From the NCBI GenBank assembly GCA_965279125.1, contig CBDIHL010000040.1, positions 101,788 through 165,787 of the forward strand: a DNA stretch of 64,000 nt, in the 5' to 3' direction. Shown piece after piece: positions 32,519-41,283 of the stretch. The position numbers and the translations under genes were made by a program. The DNA is from Dinoroseobacter sp965279125 (GTDB lineage: Bacteria > Pseudomonadota > Alphaproteobacteria > Rhodobacterales > Rhodobacteraceae). The notes beneath the pieces are model-generated. The model was given only the letters and a program-made list of their open reading frames with translations, had not been told where the DNA came from and did not search any database. Positions within the stretch are counted from its first letter, which is position 1. Every line of letters begins with the position of its first letter.

Positions 32519-33808
32519 TCACAACACTGTGCAAATCGCGGCGAGTACAACACCTGCCTGATGATTGAGTTCCTTCGCTTTTGGCTCGCACGCGCACTCA
32601 TCCAAAAAGTTGGCCCAGAACTCCATCATGGCTCGCCGATGCGGCAATTGTTGGCTGTGGTCGTAGGCGCCTCGGATCTTCCCACGCACGTGGGCCAGCT
32701 GAAGTTCGATATGGTCAGATGGGAACTGTCTTTCGTACAGCACTGTCGAGGCGAGTCCGCGAAATCCGTGTCCTGTCATCCGCCCTTTGTAGCCCATTCG
32801 CTCAAGCGCTTTAAGGATCGTGTTGTTACTCATCGGCTTGGTCTCATCGCGGTCACCAGGGAACAAGAAGCCTTCACTGCCTGAAACCACCTGCAAGATC
32901 TTGAGTATTGATACAGCCTGTGGTGCCAAGGGCACGATGTGCGCGCGTTTCATCTTCATGCGCTCAGCTGGAATACGCCACTCTGCCTTCTCCAAATCAA
33001 TCTCTGACCACTGCGCCTCAATCAGCTCGGACGTGCGGACAAATGTCAGCGCCAGGAGCTTGATGGCGAGTCTCGTAAGGGGTGATCCGCGGTACGCGTC
33101 GATGCTCCTCAAAAGTGCTGGCAATTCGGCCTCGTCAATCCTGGCGTGATTTTGAACAGCCCGCTGGGGTAACACATCGGATGGCTGGAAGGCGCTTGCC
33201 GGGTTCTGCGACGACATGCCACGAGTAATGGCAAATCGGAACACCTGACTGCACGTATCACGCAGTCGGCGCGCGATGTCTGTCGCACCTCGTCCTTGTA
33301 CGCGCTCCATCACGCGCACGATTTCCTTCGGCGCTATCTCAGCGACTGAACGATGACCGATCTCGGGGAATACATTACGTTCCAGGCGACTCATAACGTC
33401 CTCAGCGTACCGAGCATGTCGTCGTACTGACCAGATCTTGTGCCATGCGCGAGCAACCGACTCGAACGAACTTTCTTGCGCCAACAGCAAGCCGAGCTTG
33501 ACATCTTTTCGTTCTCGAGCCGGATCAATACCCTCCTGAACCTTTTTTCGCGCCTCATCTCGGGCGGCCCTGGCTTGGGCAAGTCCGACCTCAGGGTATG
33601 CCCCCAAAGGAAGTAACTTTTCCTTTCCTAAAAAGTGGTATTTCCACCGCCAGGCGCGCAGGCCGGTCGGGGTGACCAGAACGTATAGGGAGTTGCCGTC
33701 GGCGAGTTTGTAAGGGCGCTCGCGTGTGACGAGTGCGCGTAGCTGCAGGTCCGTGAGCCGACCAGCGCTTTGGCGGATACGATGATTGGGAAGTTTTTCA
33801 GCAGACAT
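32519..33808 (-). CDS. Tyrosine-type site-specific integrase, P4/IntA type
   Basis: The 429-residue protein has the full P4-integrase layout: an N-terminal arm-binding domain (YKLADGNSLYVLVTPTGLRAW), a core-binding SAM-like domain, and the catalytic domain. Catalytic residues are visible: Arg in VRTSELIEAQW, the H-x-x-R box HGFRGLAST, the later His in LAHVRGKI, and the nucleophile Tyr in GAYDHSQ. Enzymes of this type insert genomic islands into tRNA or similar sites. It reads away from a second integrase gene. The region between the two holds a tRNA-Ser-like core. Complete and probably functional. Confidence 0.92.
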   Translation of the reverse strand: MSAEKLPNHRIRQSAGRLTDLQLRALVTRERPYKLADGNSLYVLVTPTGLRAWRWKYHFLGKEKLLPLGAYPEVGLAQARAARDEARKKVQEGIDPARERKDVKLGLLLAQESSFESVARAWHKIWSVRRHARYAEDVMSRLERNVFPEIGHRSVAEIAPKEIVRVMERVQGRGATDIARRLRDTCSQVFRFAITRGMSSQNPASAFQPSDVLPQRAVQNHARIDEAELPALLRSIDAYRGSPLTRLAIKLLALTFVRTSELIEAQWSEIDLEKAEWRIPAERMKMKRAHIVPLAPQAVSILKILQVVSGSEGFLFPGDRDETKPMSNNTILKALERMGYKGRMTGHGFRGLASTVLYERQFPSDHIELQLAHVRGKIRGAYDHSQQLPHRRAMMEFWANFLDECACEPKAKELNHQAGVVLAAICTVL

Positions 33809-33922
33809 GTTTTAGTCCAAGTTGTCGAGGAAGATACCCCGATAACGCTGATCCACATACCCCACTATGTACCCCAATTGGAAGCTGGCTCGCATTGGAC
33901 AGCTTCGGACTGCAAAAGACAA

Positions 33923-33946
33923 AAGTCCCTGATAAATCAAGGACTT
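33923..33946. repeat. Imperfect palindrome upstream of the integrases
   Basis: AAGTCCCTGATA and its partner ATCAAGGACTT form an imperfect 24-bp dyad, with outer arms AAGTCC/GGACTT exact. It may be a recombinase arm or core site, or a regulator site. Confidence 0.4.
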
Positions 33947-33989
33947 CTGCTGCTTTGGGGACTGTATCGGACACCATCGGATGGGTCCT

Positions 33990-34003
33990 TGGCGGAGAGG
34001 GTG
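33990..34003 (-). other. tRNA-Ser 3'-end match, candidate attachment core
   Basis: The sequence TGGCGGAGAGGGTG reads CACCCTCTCCGCCA on the minus strand, identical to the usual 3' end of bacterial tRNA-Ser including CCA. No complete tRNA surrounds it. Such fragments are left where P4-type integrases recombine, so this is a candidate att site of one of the two neighbouring integrases. Confidence 0.5.
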
Positions 34004-34184
34004 TCGCCCGAAGGATTGCCCGTGGGTGTCCATTATTGACCGTGTCGCCAATGGTGGCGCAGGATCAACGTGCCTCGTCCATCTATGGATGTCCAGCATT
34101 CGCCACCAATATCCATGCCGCATTCGATAGCTTTTTCGATAGTCGATGCCGTTATGCTTGTAGGCTACCAGGAGGAGTTGAGCC

Positions 34185-36500
34185 GTGCGCGGTCCCATCA
34201 ACAAACTATCCGATACGAAGATCGCATCAGCGCTGAAGGCCGTCCGAAAGGCAGTCTTAGCCGGCAATGCCAAGCCCATTCTCTTAGGAGACGGTGGGGG
34301 GCTCACCTTACAGATCAGCAAAACTGGTGCCGCCTCTTGGCTGCATCGGTACATGCGCGAGGGTAAAGCGGTCGGACTAGGTTTGGGGGGCTTCCCAGAA
34401 GTCAGCCTAAGGCTAGCCCGAATGAAGGCTGAAGAGTGCCGCAGATTGCTAGCCGAGGGCCGGGACCCTCTGGCCGACAAGCGTGCGGCGAAAGCTGCCG
34501 CCAAGGTCGAAAAATCCAAAGACAAGACTTTCGACGATTGCGCGTCCGACTATATTGCCGACCACAAGGCAGAGTGGAAAAACCCGAAGCATTTGCAGCA
34601 ATGGCAGAACACCCTCGCCACCTACGCTTCGCCGGTAATCGGCAAGCGCCCTATTGGCAAGATCACCACAGCCGACCTGAAGCGCATATTGAACCCAATC
34701 TGGACCAGCAAGAACGAAACTGCCTCGCGCGTGCGCGGTCGAATCGAAGCGGTGATTGACTGGGCCACGGCCCATGAGCTACGCACCGGCGACAACCCGG
34801 CGCGTTGGAAAGGTCACCTCGAACACCTTCTGGCTAAAACCACGCCAGAACAGCGCGCTGACAAACATCACCCGGCTCTTGCACACGCCGAGATCCCCAA
34901 GTTCTTTGAGCAATTGGCAAGGCATGAGGGAATGGCTCGTTGGGCGCTGGAGTTCCTGATCCTCACGGCAAGCCGTACATCAGAAATCACCGGGGCCCGT
35001 TGGGAGGAAATCAATGAAGAGGCGAAGCTCTGGACGATTCCGAAGGAGCGCATGAAGGCCGGCCGCGAACACCGCGTGCCGCTCACGGCACGCGCCCTGA
35101 CCATCTTGCGCACCGTCAAGCCGTTCAGCGGCACCACATTCATCTTTCCAGGTCAGACCCTGGACAAGGCCATGTCAAATATGACGATGAACGCCTTGCT
35201 CAAACGCATGGATCGCACTGAAATCACGGTACATGGATTTCGCAGCACCTTTCGCGACTGGGTCGGTGAGAAGACAAATCATGACTTTCGCACCGCTGAA
35301 GCTGCCCTTGCGCATGGCCTGCCAGACAGGGTCGCGGCGGCATACGCGCGCGGAGACCTGTTTGAGAAACGTTTTTTCCATGATGAAAGACTGGGCGGCA
35401 CACTGCGCCTTGTGAGAAACGCCATGCCCAGAAAAAATACCGCCTCGCCCACCAGTACTTCCAACAAAGCGAAGACATCCGCCCATAAAAAGCCCGTGCA
35501 GCCCATGGCCACAGCGCCACCCGCCGTCAAAATTAGAAAGCCGCACAGAGGCATTCATCCGCCCGAGGTGGCCAGGCTTCGCCCCGCCACGCCCATGGAC
35601 ATTCCAACTCCAAACGACTCGGCTGCCTATGGGCTGCTGACTGACGACTCTCCTTACTGCGAATATGCTTGGGCATTCTTGCGTCGCAACCGGTTCTACC
35701 AGCAGCTTTTTGATCGCAAGGTGAGTTACCCGATCGCGCAATGGGGCTACAGGCCCAGTCATGACCATGATTTCGGGTACGGACTCGACAAGAAAAAGCC
35801 ATATTACGAACAGTTTTCGGAAGCCAGTGAGCCCGAATGGACGGGCATCCATTCTTTTGAACGTCGATTGAACGAACTAGCTGTGCGACGCCCACATGCC
35901 GGCGCATCTACGGAACTGCTCGAATATCCCCGACAACAGGTTGCCATCGTTTTTGACCTAGCCCCTCTGCTCGGCACCAGTTCCTCAGCCCTCAATATTC
36001 AAATAGAACTAGCCCGGGCCTACCTGCAGAAGATGCGACCCACTCAGGGCATCTCGACGAAACGAGCCAAGCCGCCATCTAAACAGCTGCTGCGTGCGCA
36101 GTTGCGCGCGGCCGATCTGCTGTCTTCGCCTTTATCACTCGCCGTTGCAAACGAACCCGACCCGGGTTCTATCGCTGCCAAGCAATTGAAGAAGGCACTC
36201 GAACAGCGACAGACCAGCTATACGCCGACCATGGCCACGCCCTTGGTCGCCAGCGACATCGTCGATCTCATTCCAACTTTTGATCTCAAACGGGTTGCCT
36301 CACGCAAAGCCAAACCTCAGCCGAGCAAAGAACAGCGTCTCAAGCGGGTGTCGGAACTTGTAGTCGCTGCCTGGCGAAGTATGTATTGCTGGGAAATGTT
36401 GACGTGGTTGCAGTATGACAACTGGAAGGGTCTGGATTTGACGCCACAGCAGCGTAAGCAAGTCAAATCAGCCAAGGCTATTGCACCGCCAACGGCGTGA
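34185..36500 (+). CDS. Tyrosine integrase with a 360-residue C-terminal fusion
   Basis: The 771-residue product starts at GTG 34185 after GGAGG. Residues 1-400 are a complete P4-type integrase: arm domain (LTLQISKTGAASWLHRYM), Arg in ASRTSEITGARW, box HGFRSTFRDW, and the nucleophile region AYARGDLFEKR where Tyr lies in AAAYARG. A low-complexity linker follows (KNTASPTSTSNKAKTSAHKK). The remaining C-terminal part contains EYAWAFLRRNRFYQQLFD and WGYRPSHDHDFGYG, which resemble the short AWxFLRRNxxY regulator proteins of integrative elements (DUF6499 type). A helical tail ends in WRSMYCWEMLTWLQYDNWK. Integrases of this group normally stop near 400-430 residues, so the fusion is unusual. It leads the small replicon downstream. 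Confidence 0.85.
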   Translation: MRGPINKLSDTKIASALKAVRKAVLAGNAKPILLGDGGGLTLQISKTGAASWLHRYMREGKAVGLGLGGFPEVSLRLARMKAEECRRLLAEGRDPLADKRAAKAAAKVEKSKDKTFDDCASDYIADHKAEWKNPKHLQQWQNTLATYASPVIGKRPIGKITTADLKRILNPIWTSKNETASRVRGRIEAVIDWATAHELRTGDNPARWKGHLEHLLAKTTPEQRADKHHPALAHAEIPKFFEQLARHEGMARWALEFLILTASRTSEITGARWEEINEEAKLWTIPKERMKAGREHRVPLTARALTILRTVKPFSGTTFIFPGQTLDKAMSNMTMNALLKRMDRTEITVHGFRSTFRDWVGEKTNHDFRTAEAALAHGLPDRVAAAYARGDLFEKRFFHDERLGGTLRLVRNAMPRKNTASPTSTSNKAKTSAHKKPVQPMATAPPAVKIRKPHRGIHPPEVARLRPATPMDIPTPNDSAAYGLLTDDSPYCEYAWAFLRRNRFYQQLFDRKVSYPIAQWGYRPSHDHDFGYGLDKKKPYYEQFSEASEPEWTGIHSFERRLNELAVRRPHAGASTELLEYPRQQVAIVFDLAPLLGTSSSALNIQIELARAYLQKMRPTQGISTKRAKPPSKQLLRAQLRAADLLSSPLSLAVANEPDPGSIAAKQLKKALEQRQTSYTPTMATPLVASDIVDLIPTFDLKRVASRKAKPQPSKEQRLKRVSELVVAAWRSMYCWEMLTWLQYDNWKGLDLTPQQRKQVKSAKAIAPPTA

Positions 36501-36784
36501 GCCCAAAAAAACGGAGCGAAAAGCAACGTCTCAACACACAAAGGCTGCGCCTCAAAATCAATTGAAAAACTTCACTCCGAATCTAATAGATCTTTATTCT
36601 CTGAAATAGGTTGAAACAGATGCTTCGCGTCGTTCAAAACGGAAAACTCTGAGTTCAAGTGCATAGCAATCCCAGAGTATTGCCTTTATCTGAATGAATT
36701 CGCCCATTAAATTCAGAGTTAATTAACCTGCCAAATCAGAAACTACGTTCATGCCCCACCCGGTGGCAATGAACGGAGTTTCAA

Positions 36785-37174
36785 ATGCAGTCGTCATCCG
36801 CCAAGAAAACACACAGCGATTCGCTTAATGCTGAGGTTGTTCCAGGCCCCTCACTGTCCACAGTTTTCAGTAAATTCCCACCGGCGGGTCGCGGCAAGGG
36901 CAAGGCTTGTGCGTCGATGCCGACGCCTCTGCCTGCGCTCAGACTGATCCCGCTGCAGTCGGTCTGCTACATCGTCGGGCTCAAGCGGTCTGCAGTTCTG
37001 AACAAGGTCGCTAGTGGCGAGCTTCCCGCTCCCATCAAATTCGGCACCAACCGCCGCGCAACTGCGCGCTGGATCGAGCAGGAAATCGTTGACTACGTCT
37101 GGGCTAAGGCCGCAGAACGCACAAACCCTACGTGGTTTGCACGTCAAGGGGAAGTCATTCGGGCGGCCGCGTGA
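36785..37174 (+). CDS. AlpA-type helix-turn-helix regulator
   Basis: The 129-residue protein has a disordered N-terminus of about 55 residues and then an AlpA/MerR-like winged helix (LRLIPLQSVCYIVGLKRSAV, LPAPIKFGTNRRATARWIEQ), ending in a helix with IVDYVWAKAAERT. AlpA proteins act as excisionase activators or DNA-bending excision factors in P4-like elements, and this one lies 284 bp downstream of the integrase gene. The intergenic stretch before it is AT-rich. The N-terminal extension may be untranslated in practice; an internal ATG at residue 45 is possible. Confidence 0.82.
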   Translation: MQSSSAKKTHSDSLNAEVVPGPSLSTVFSKFPPAGRGKGKACASMPTPLPALRLIPLQSVCYIVGLKRSAVLNKVASGELPAPIKFGTNRRATARWIEQEIVDYVWAKAAERTNPTWFARQGEVIRAAA

Positions 37175-37314
37175 TGGCCCACCTTCTCAATCCCAGCTTT
37201 TACCCGAACAGAAGAGTCTCGCCTCAGGCTCGTGGCCCGCCTTGGCTCAGCCCTCCGCTCCACCTTTTTTTTCTCCTTCCCAACAGATTATCAATATTTT
37301 TTCACGGAACTAAC

Positions 37315-38316
37315 ATGCAGCCCAACGACAAGCCAATTCCTGCCTCCTTCAACATCACTCCGTCGAGTCGATTGACAGAGCACATCAATGCGCCCGTCAA
37401 CTACCTCATTCCCGGCCTCGTTGAAGCTGGCAGCACCGTTCTTTTCAAAGTGATGCGAAGCGCGGAGCCCGGAGCGTATCCCGCGCGTATAGCCGCAGCA
37501 ATTGCGGGTGGCACATGCCTGCAGCCGTTCGGGAATGGCGATCCTCATAAGGTACTGCTCGTCCACGGACAGGGCAACGCCCGCGCAGATGGTCTGGAAC
37601 TGGCAGCCATTCTGTGGTCTGGCATCAACAATGACGCCAAGTCGCTTGCCGAGCGAAACCTGCAGGTTTACCACCCGCAGAATGAGGGCGGAAGGTCACT
37701 CGAACTCCGCATCCCTGAGGTTAGGGAGCATCTCACGCAGCTGCTAGATGAAGTCGCTTGCGTAGTCATCGCGGACCTCGACGGCTGTCTGACAAAAACC
37801 TCGACGGAGAAGGACAGTCCTTCTATCGGGGAATTCTTCGCACACCTAAATCGCTCTGGAATCGCCGTTGTCGCCTTCGGAACGGGGGGACTCATTGACC
37901 GCTTGGCGCCAGAATTTGCATCAATAGCAATCACGTATCTGAGCCTGCACGCTGACCAAGCAGCACCCTCCGGGGTTGGTGGTGGCTTTAAGGTCAGCCG
38001 CAAACGCTCGGACATCCACGACAAGGTACCCCGCCAGTTTCGTTACTACTACCAAATCGTCGGCGGCGTGTTTGAAGATCATTTCAGCATGGGCGATGTG
38101 GAAGGAGCGACGCTTAAAAAGCTTGAAATTCTGCGTCGTCGTTCCGAAGTTGCAAATTTGTTGTCGCAAGGGATGACACAAAAAGACATTGCCGAACAAA
38201 TGGAAGTGACCACCGCAACGGTCTGCCGCGATGCAGAAGCAATCCATTCCAGGCAGACAGCCCGTAGCCGCCTGACAGAGTTTGCGCCTTCTTTTCAGTC
38301 CGGGGCGGAAGGATGA
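37315..38316 (+). CDS. RepA-like/HTH protein of the integrated element
   Basis: The 333-residue product starts at ATG 37315 (the upstream codons of the frame overlap the AlpA gene and look non-coding). The middle shows a RecA/RepA-like order with a degenerate P-loop (LLVHGQGNARADGLELAAI) and an acidic strand resembling Walker B (ACVVIADLDGCLT). The C-terminus carries a clear helix-turn-helix (NLLSQGMTQKDIAEQMEVTT, TVCRDAEAI). RepA-type helicases of plasmids and islands share this order, but without an intact P-loop ATPase activity is doubtful. A regulatory or replication-accessory role is more likely. It lies between the AlpA and rolling-circle initiator genes. Confidence 0.62.
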   Translation: MQPNDKPIPASFNITPSSRLTEHINAPVNYLIPGLVEAGSTVLFKVMRSAEPGAYPARIAAAIAGGTCLQPFGNGDPHKVLLVHGQGNARADGLELAAILWSGINNDAKSLAERNLQVYHPQNEGGRSLELRIPEVREHLTQLLDEVACVVIADLDGCLTKTSTEKDSPSIGEFFAHLNRSGIAVVAFGTGGLIDRLAPEFASIAITYLSLHADQAAPSGVGGGFKVSRKRSDIHDKVPRQFRYYYQIVGGVFEDHFSMGDVEGATLKKLEILRRRSEVANLLSQGMTQKDIAEQMEVTTATVCRDAEAIHSRQTARSRLTEFAPSFQSGAEG

Positions 38317-38851
38317 GCGTGACGCTTGGCCTGCACTTGCTTCCGCCCGGAACACATCTCGCCCGCCCAAGTTACCCGTCGTACGAATTGGAGTCGTGCA
38401 ATTCTGCAATTCTGCAATTCGTGAGAAAGGAAGTATCGACTTTTCAGTCCCAGCACAACGCGTACGGGGCAATCGAGCCCTTCGGAAGAGGAGCGCGCAG
38501 CGCACCTATGCGGGCAGGCCGTTGCCACCGCCAGATATTTCGTCGGGCCTTAAGGCCTACACCGCCCTCGTAAAAAAAGCGGACGCACTCTATATGAAGG
38601 CAGAACGCATAACGCTGCGGAGGACAGGTCGGAGTAGGTACTTGCCACGGCAAATTAGCCGGATGTACGACGATTCAGAGGCACTTTATGAGAGGGCAAT
38701 CGAACATCTCGGAGAATTGATGTCGGTCCACCCGGGAACGTGTATCTGGCTTGATCGTCCATTTGGCGTTGATGACGACAACTACAGCCTGAGCCCAGCT
38801 GGTGTGCCACGCACCCTCCGGTCACGCTCAAGCTTCGCTCGCGGCGCCTAA
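38282..38851 (+). CDS. Hypothetical protein of the integrated element (frame uncertain)
   Basis: The C-terminal half of this 189-codon frame looks truly coded (SGLKAYTALVKKADALYMKA, QISRMYDDSEALYERAIEHL), helical and acidic. The first 60 residues are Arg-rich and less convincing. An alternative gene could start at ATG 38313, which overlaps the upstream stop by 4 bp, and would need a frameshift near 38480-38520 to reach the good part. No motif is recognised. The gene ends about 210 bp before the replication initiator. Confidence 0.4.
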   Translation: MRLLFSPGRKDERDAWPALASARNTSRPPKLPVVRIGVVQFCNSAIREKGSIDFSVPAQRVRGNRALRKRSAQRTYAGRPLPPPDISSGLKAYTALVKKADALYMKAERITLRRTGRSRYLPRQISRMYDDSEALYERAIEHLGELMSVHPGTCIWLDRPFGVDDDNYSLSPAGVPRTLRSRSSFARGA

Positions 38852-38958
38852 CCACCTTGGGCGTTCTCGCAATGCCTAGGTGGCACGCGGGGATGCGCCA
38901 ATCGACGCCAATCACCGTAGTTTCACCTGGAAAGGCGGCGTATTTGGCGGCGGCTTCA

Positions 38959-38972
38959 CCACGGCTCCGTGG
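38959..38972. repeat. Short perfect inverted repeat upstream of the replication initiator
   Basis: CCACGG-CT-CCGTGG forms a 6-bp stem with a 2-base loop, about 90 bp before the initiator gene, followed by a third CCGTGG at 38976. Rolling-circle origins commonly hold a small hairpin like this near or inside the Rep gene, so it is a candidate nick region; a chance hairpin cannot be excluded. Confidence 0.3.
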
Positions 38973-39062
38973 GCGCCGTGGCTACGCATTGGCTATACAA
39001 GCCAACATTCATTGCAATTTGACATGGTTCAACCACCAGCAACCACTTAGGAGCTCTTGACC

Positions 39063-40160
39063 ATGCCACAGACCATTACCAACCATAATGCCACTGGACA
39101 CATCCACATTGACCGAATGACCGTCAATGGCCCTATAAGGCACAAGCCACTCGGAACTTTGTTCTATACCTATGAAGAGAGCCTCGGCGCTGTGGTGCCT
39201 GCTGGCGCCAGCGCATACACGCCAAAGCGGCGGAAGTACCCTCGACCTGACGACATGTATATCAAGTCATCAGTAGTTGGAGATGATGAAATCGCTGACC
39301 GCCTGCTTTTTGACTGCTGTCCGCCTCAGATCCTTCAGGGCCACAACTTTTTCGGGCACGCCGACCTTTCAGACTATGTGTACGTCATCTTCCGAAGACA
39401 ACTTCAAAAGCACGGTCTTACAGCTACCAAAGAGGAGATCAACAGGTGGCAGACAGGGCGACTTGTGAACCTTAGCGAAATCCACCTCACTGGCAACTTC
39501 TGGGTTCCTCCGCACTTGAAAGCGATGCTGCTTGAGGCCATCGACAACGCAAACCGCACGGGAAAGCAACGCAGCATACTCAGCTGCATCACCTTGGGTC
39601 AAGGGCCAACACGGCGCTCTACCCACGTAGAGACTTGCATCTACGACAAGTATCCGGTTTTGAAAAAGCAGTGGCAAAAGCCTGGCGAGTTTCAGGCAGA
39701 GCTGATCGAGCTTGCTGACGGGTCAATCCGAATCGAGATTCGACTCTATGAAGGTGGTCTTGCCTATCGTGGCCTGAAGAGCGTTGAAGCTTGGGCGAAC
39801 ATCGACGTGGATGCACTTTTTTTCGAGCTATTGGCCGGGTTCAACGTAGGAAACGCGATCCAGCCTCTTTTGACTGCTGACGAGCTAGTGCTGCTCACAA
39901 AGGCAGAGCAAATTACATATCTGCTTTGGATACTGAAGCAGGACCTGAACGCGCTACTCTCGCCCTCGACAGTATCGCGCCACAGCCGGTCCATTATGAG
40001 CAAGGTTGGCATCGACATTAGATCGGGGAACAGGCCCATGCGCCTGCCTCCTGTAGAACTCATGGAGCTACTTCAACCCTCAAGTATTGTGCCTGTACCA
40101 GACTGGGCTGAAGCCAGCGGCCGGTACTGGGCCGCGGCCACCCCGTGGGACGCACGGTGA
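39063..40160 (+). CDS. Phage/plasmid rolling-circle replication initiator, II/X family
   Basis: The 365-residue protein shows the pattern of the gene II/X (phage_CRI) family of filamentous phages and related plasmids: an N-terminal strand HIHIDRMTVN, the motif PPQILQGHNFFGHADL, and EIRLYEGGLAYRGLKSVEAW in the middle. Such enzymes nick one strand and start rolling-circle replication through a catalytic Tyr; several candidates exist (for example in FYTYEE and DYVYVIF). I take the ATG at 39063 after AGGAGC. Together with the integrase and AlpA genes it defines an integrated small replicon or phage-satellite-like element. Confidence 0.8.
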   Translation: MPQTITNHNATGHIHIDRMTVNGPIRHKPLGTLFYTYEESLGAVVPAGASAYTPKRRKYPRPDDMYIKSSVVGDDEIADRLLFDCCPPQILQGHNFFGHADLSDYVYVIFRRQLQKHGLTATKEEINRWQTGRLVNLSEIHLTGNFWVPPHLKAMLLEAIDNANRTGKQRSILSCITLGQGPTRRSTHVETCIYDKYPVLKKQWQKPGEFQAELIELADGSIRIEIRLYEGGLAYRGLKSVEAWANIDVDALFFELLAGFNVGNAIQPLLTADELVLLTKAEQITYLLWILKQDLNALLSPSTVSRHSRSIMSKVGIDIRSGNRPMRLPPVELMELLQPSSIVPVPDWAEASGRYWAAATPWDAR

Positions 40161-40251
40161 TAGCAAATCCCTTGTCGGCCGTCCCAGTGGTCACGGTTCT
40201 TATCAATTTTGAAGCACTGCCGGCTGACGGCTGTCAATGGAAGGGATACCT

Positions 40252-40461
40252 ATGCAACGCCTAACTCGCTGGGGAAACAGCACCGGACTGCGCATCAATT
40301 CCAGCATATGCGAAGCTGCTGGACTCAAGCCTGGCTGCTTCGTGCATGTCCGACTTTTGAGCACTGGAGATATTCGCATTCGTCCCGTTGAGAACGTTCA
40401 ACCTGAAGAGCCAGTCAATGGACAACCGAGTTCCCCGACTAGGCCACTGCCAAAATGGTAA
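40252..40461 (+). CDS. AbrB/MazE-like small DNA-binding protein
   Basis: The 69-residue product has the swapped-hairpin AbrB pattern at its N-terminus: RLTRWGNSTGLRINSSIC, then EAAGLKPGCFVHVRLLSTGD and IRIRPVE. This is the fold of MazE/SpoVT-AbrB antitoxins and transition regulators. No toxin gene follows it; the next recognisable sequence is an IS21 remnant. So it is either an orphan antitoxin or a regulator of the element. I take the ATG at 40252, 6 bp after AAGGG, rather than the ATG five codons upstream. Confidence 0.72.
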   Translation: MQRLTRWGNSTGLRINSSICEAAGLKPGCFVHVRLLSTGDIRIRPVENVQPEEPVNGQPSSPTRPLPKW

Positions 40462-40623
40462 GGTCACATCACAAGGACATCGGCAGGAGCGTCAAGCTTG
40501 TCAGGTGGGTAACCGTGCTGTTGAATGCCGTTTGAATCTGACCCAGTTAGAGCACTAGTTTCCATTCAGCCCTGACCCACGTAGGCCTTACCCTGCTAGT
40601 TTTAACAACGGCGGAATTTATGA

Positions 40624-40922
40624 GTGATAGATGTGGCGACATTGAATGTCATGAGGCGGGGGGCAATGCGAGAGCACATGTCCATCCGCGAGATTGTTAG
40701 GCGTACAGGCCTCTCTCGCAACACAGTAAATATGTACCTGCGATCACATGGGGTCCTGAGCCGCGGTATGCCAAGCGGGTCAGCAACAGTCGGCTCGATC
40801 CCTACGCCGAAAAGCTGGCCACCTGGCTAGGAATAGAGGCTACAAAATCGCGGAAACAGCGGTGCACTTTGCGGCAGATCCACACAAGTTGCCTATTTGA
40901 CGGGCGCTCTACCATCGCTTAG
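40624..40922 (+). pseudogene. istA: IS21-family IstA remnant, frameshifted and truncated
   Basis: A GTG start opens the typical IstA N-terminus: VATLNVMRRGAMREHMSIRE and RRTGLSRNTVNMYLRS, the helix-turn-helix of IS21 transposases. The frame is lost near 40765 and similarity continues in another frame (YAEKLATWLGIEATKSRKQR) until a TAG at 40920-40922. The rest of istA and all of istB are missing. Upstream, the sequence around 40560-40600 (CAGCCCTGACCCACGTAGGC) resembles an IS21-type end. It is a dead fragment. Confidence 0.72.
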
Positions 40923-41283
40923 AAGTTCTCGCCGAGGCCTTCCATTGAATGGTCCAAGCGAACACCCGCTCGGTTGGCAGGGCAGCATGGCGACGATCAA
41001 CGAAGCCGTACTCGTGCCGATTCCAGTAAAAGCCAAACGCAGAAAATGATCGTCCGCCGGCCAATCCAGTCCTGGATTGTCAATGCGCAGGCAGGACGGG
41101 CAGAACGAATCCCCACGGGTTTAGCAGTTCCCAATGCAGCCTGAAGCTGGACGGTTGGCATTAGTCTTTCAAGGACCACCATACCCACCAGGTTGCCGCC
41201 GCAACTGCAACAAGGCGCCCAGAATGGCGTCCAAGACTCGAATTGGCCTCATTGTTGGCAGCAGTCACGGCTCAACACGGCGC
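40923..41283. other. Intergenic remnant without a supportable gene
   Basis: The stretch after the IstA remnant has no frame with a plausible start or motif. It probably holds more degraded insertion-sequence DNA; I cannot identify its source. It ends at the stop of the minus-strand Cys-rich gene. Confidence 0.35.

Larger units (their letters stand above)
33809..34184. other. Region between two divergent integrases, with likely attachment sequences
   Basis: No gene is supportable here. The stretch contains an imperfect palindrome (33923-33946) and a match to a tRNA-Ser 3' end (33990-34003). Both integrase promoters must also lie in it. It is the probable junction of two islands integrated side by side. 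Confidence 0.5.
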
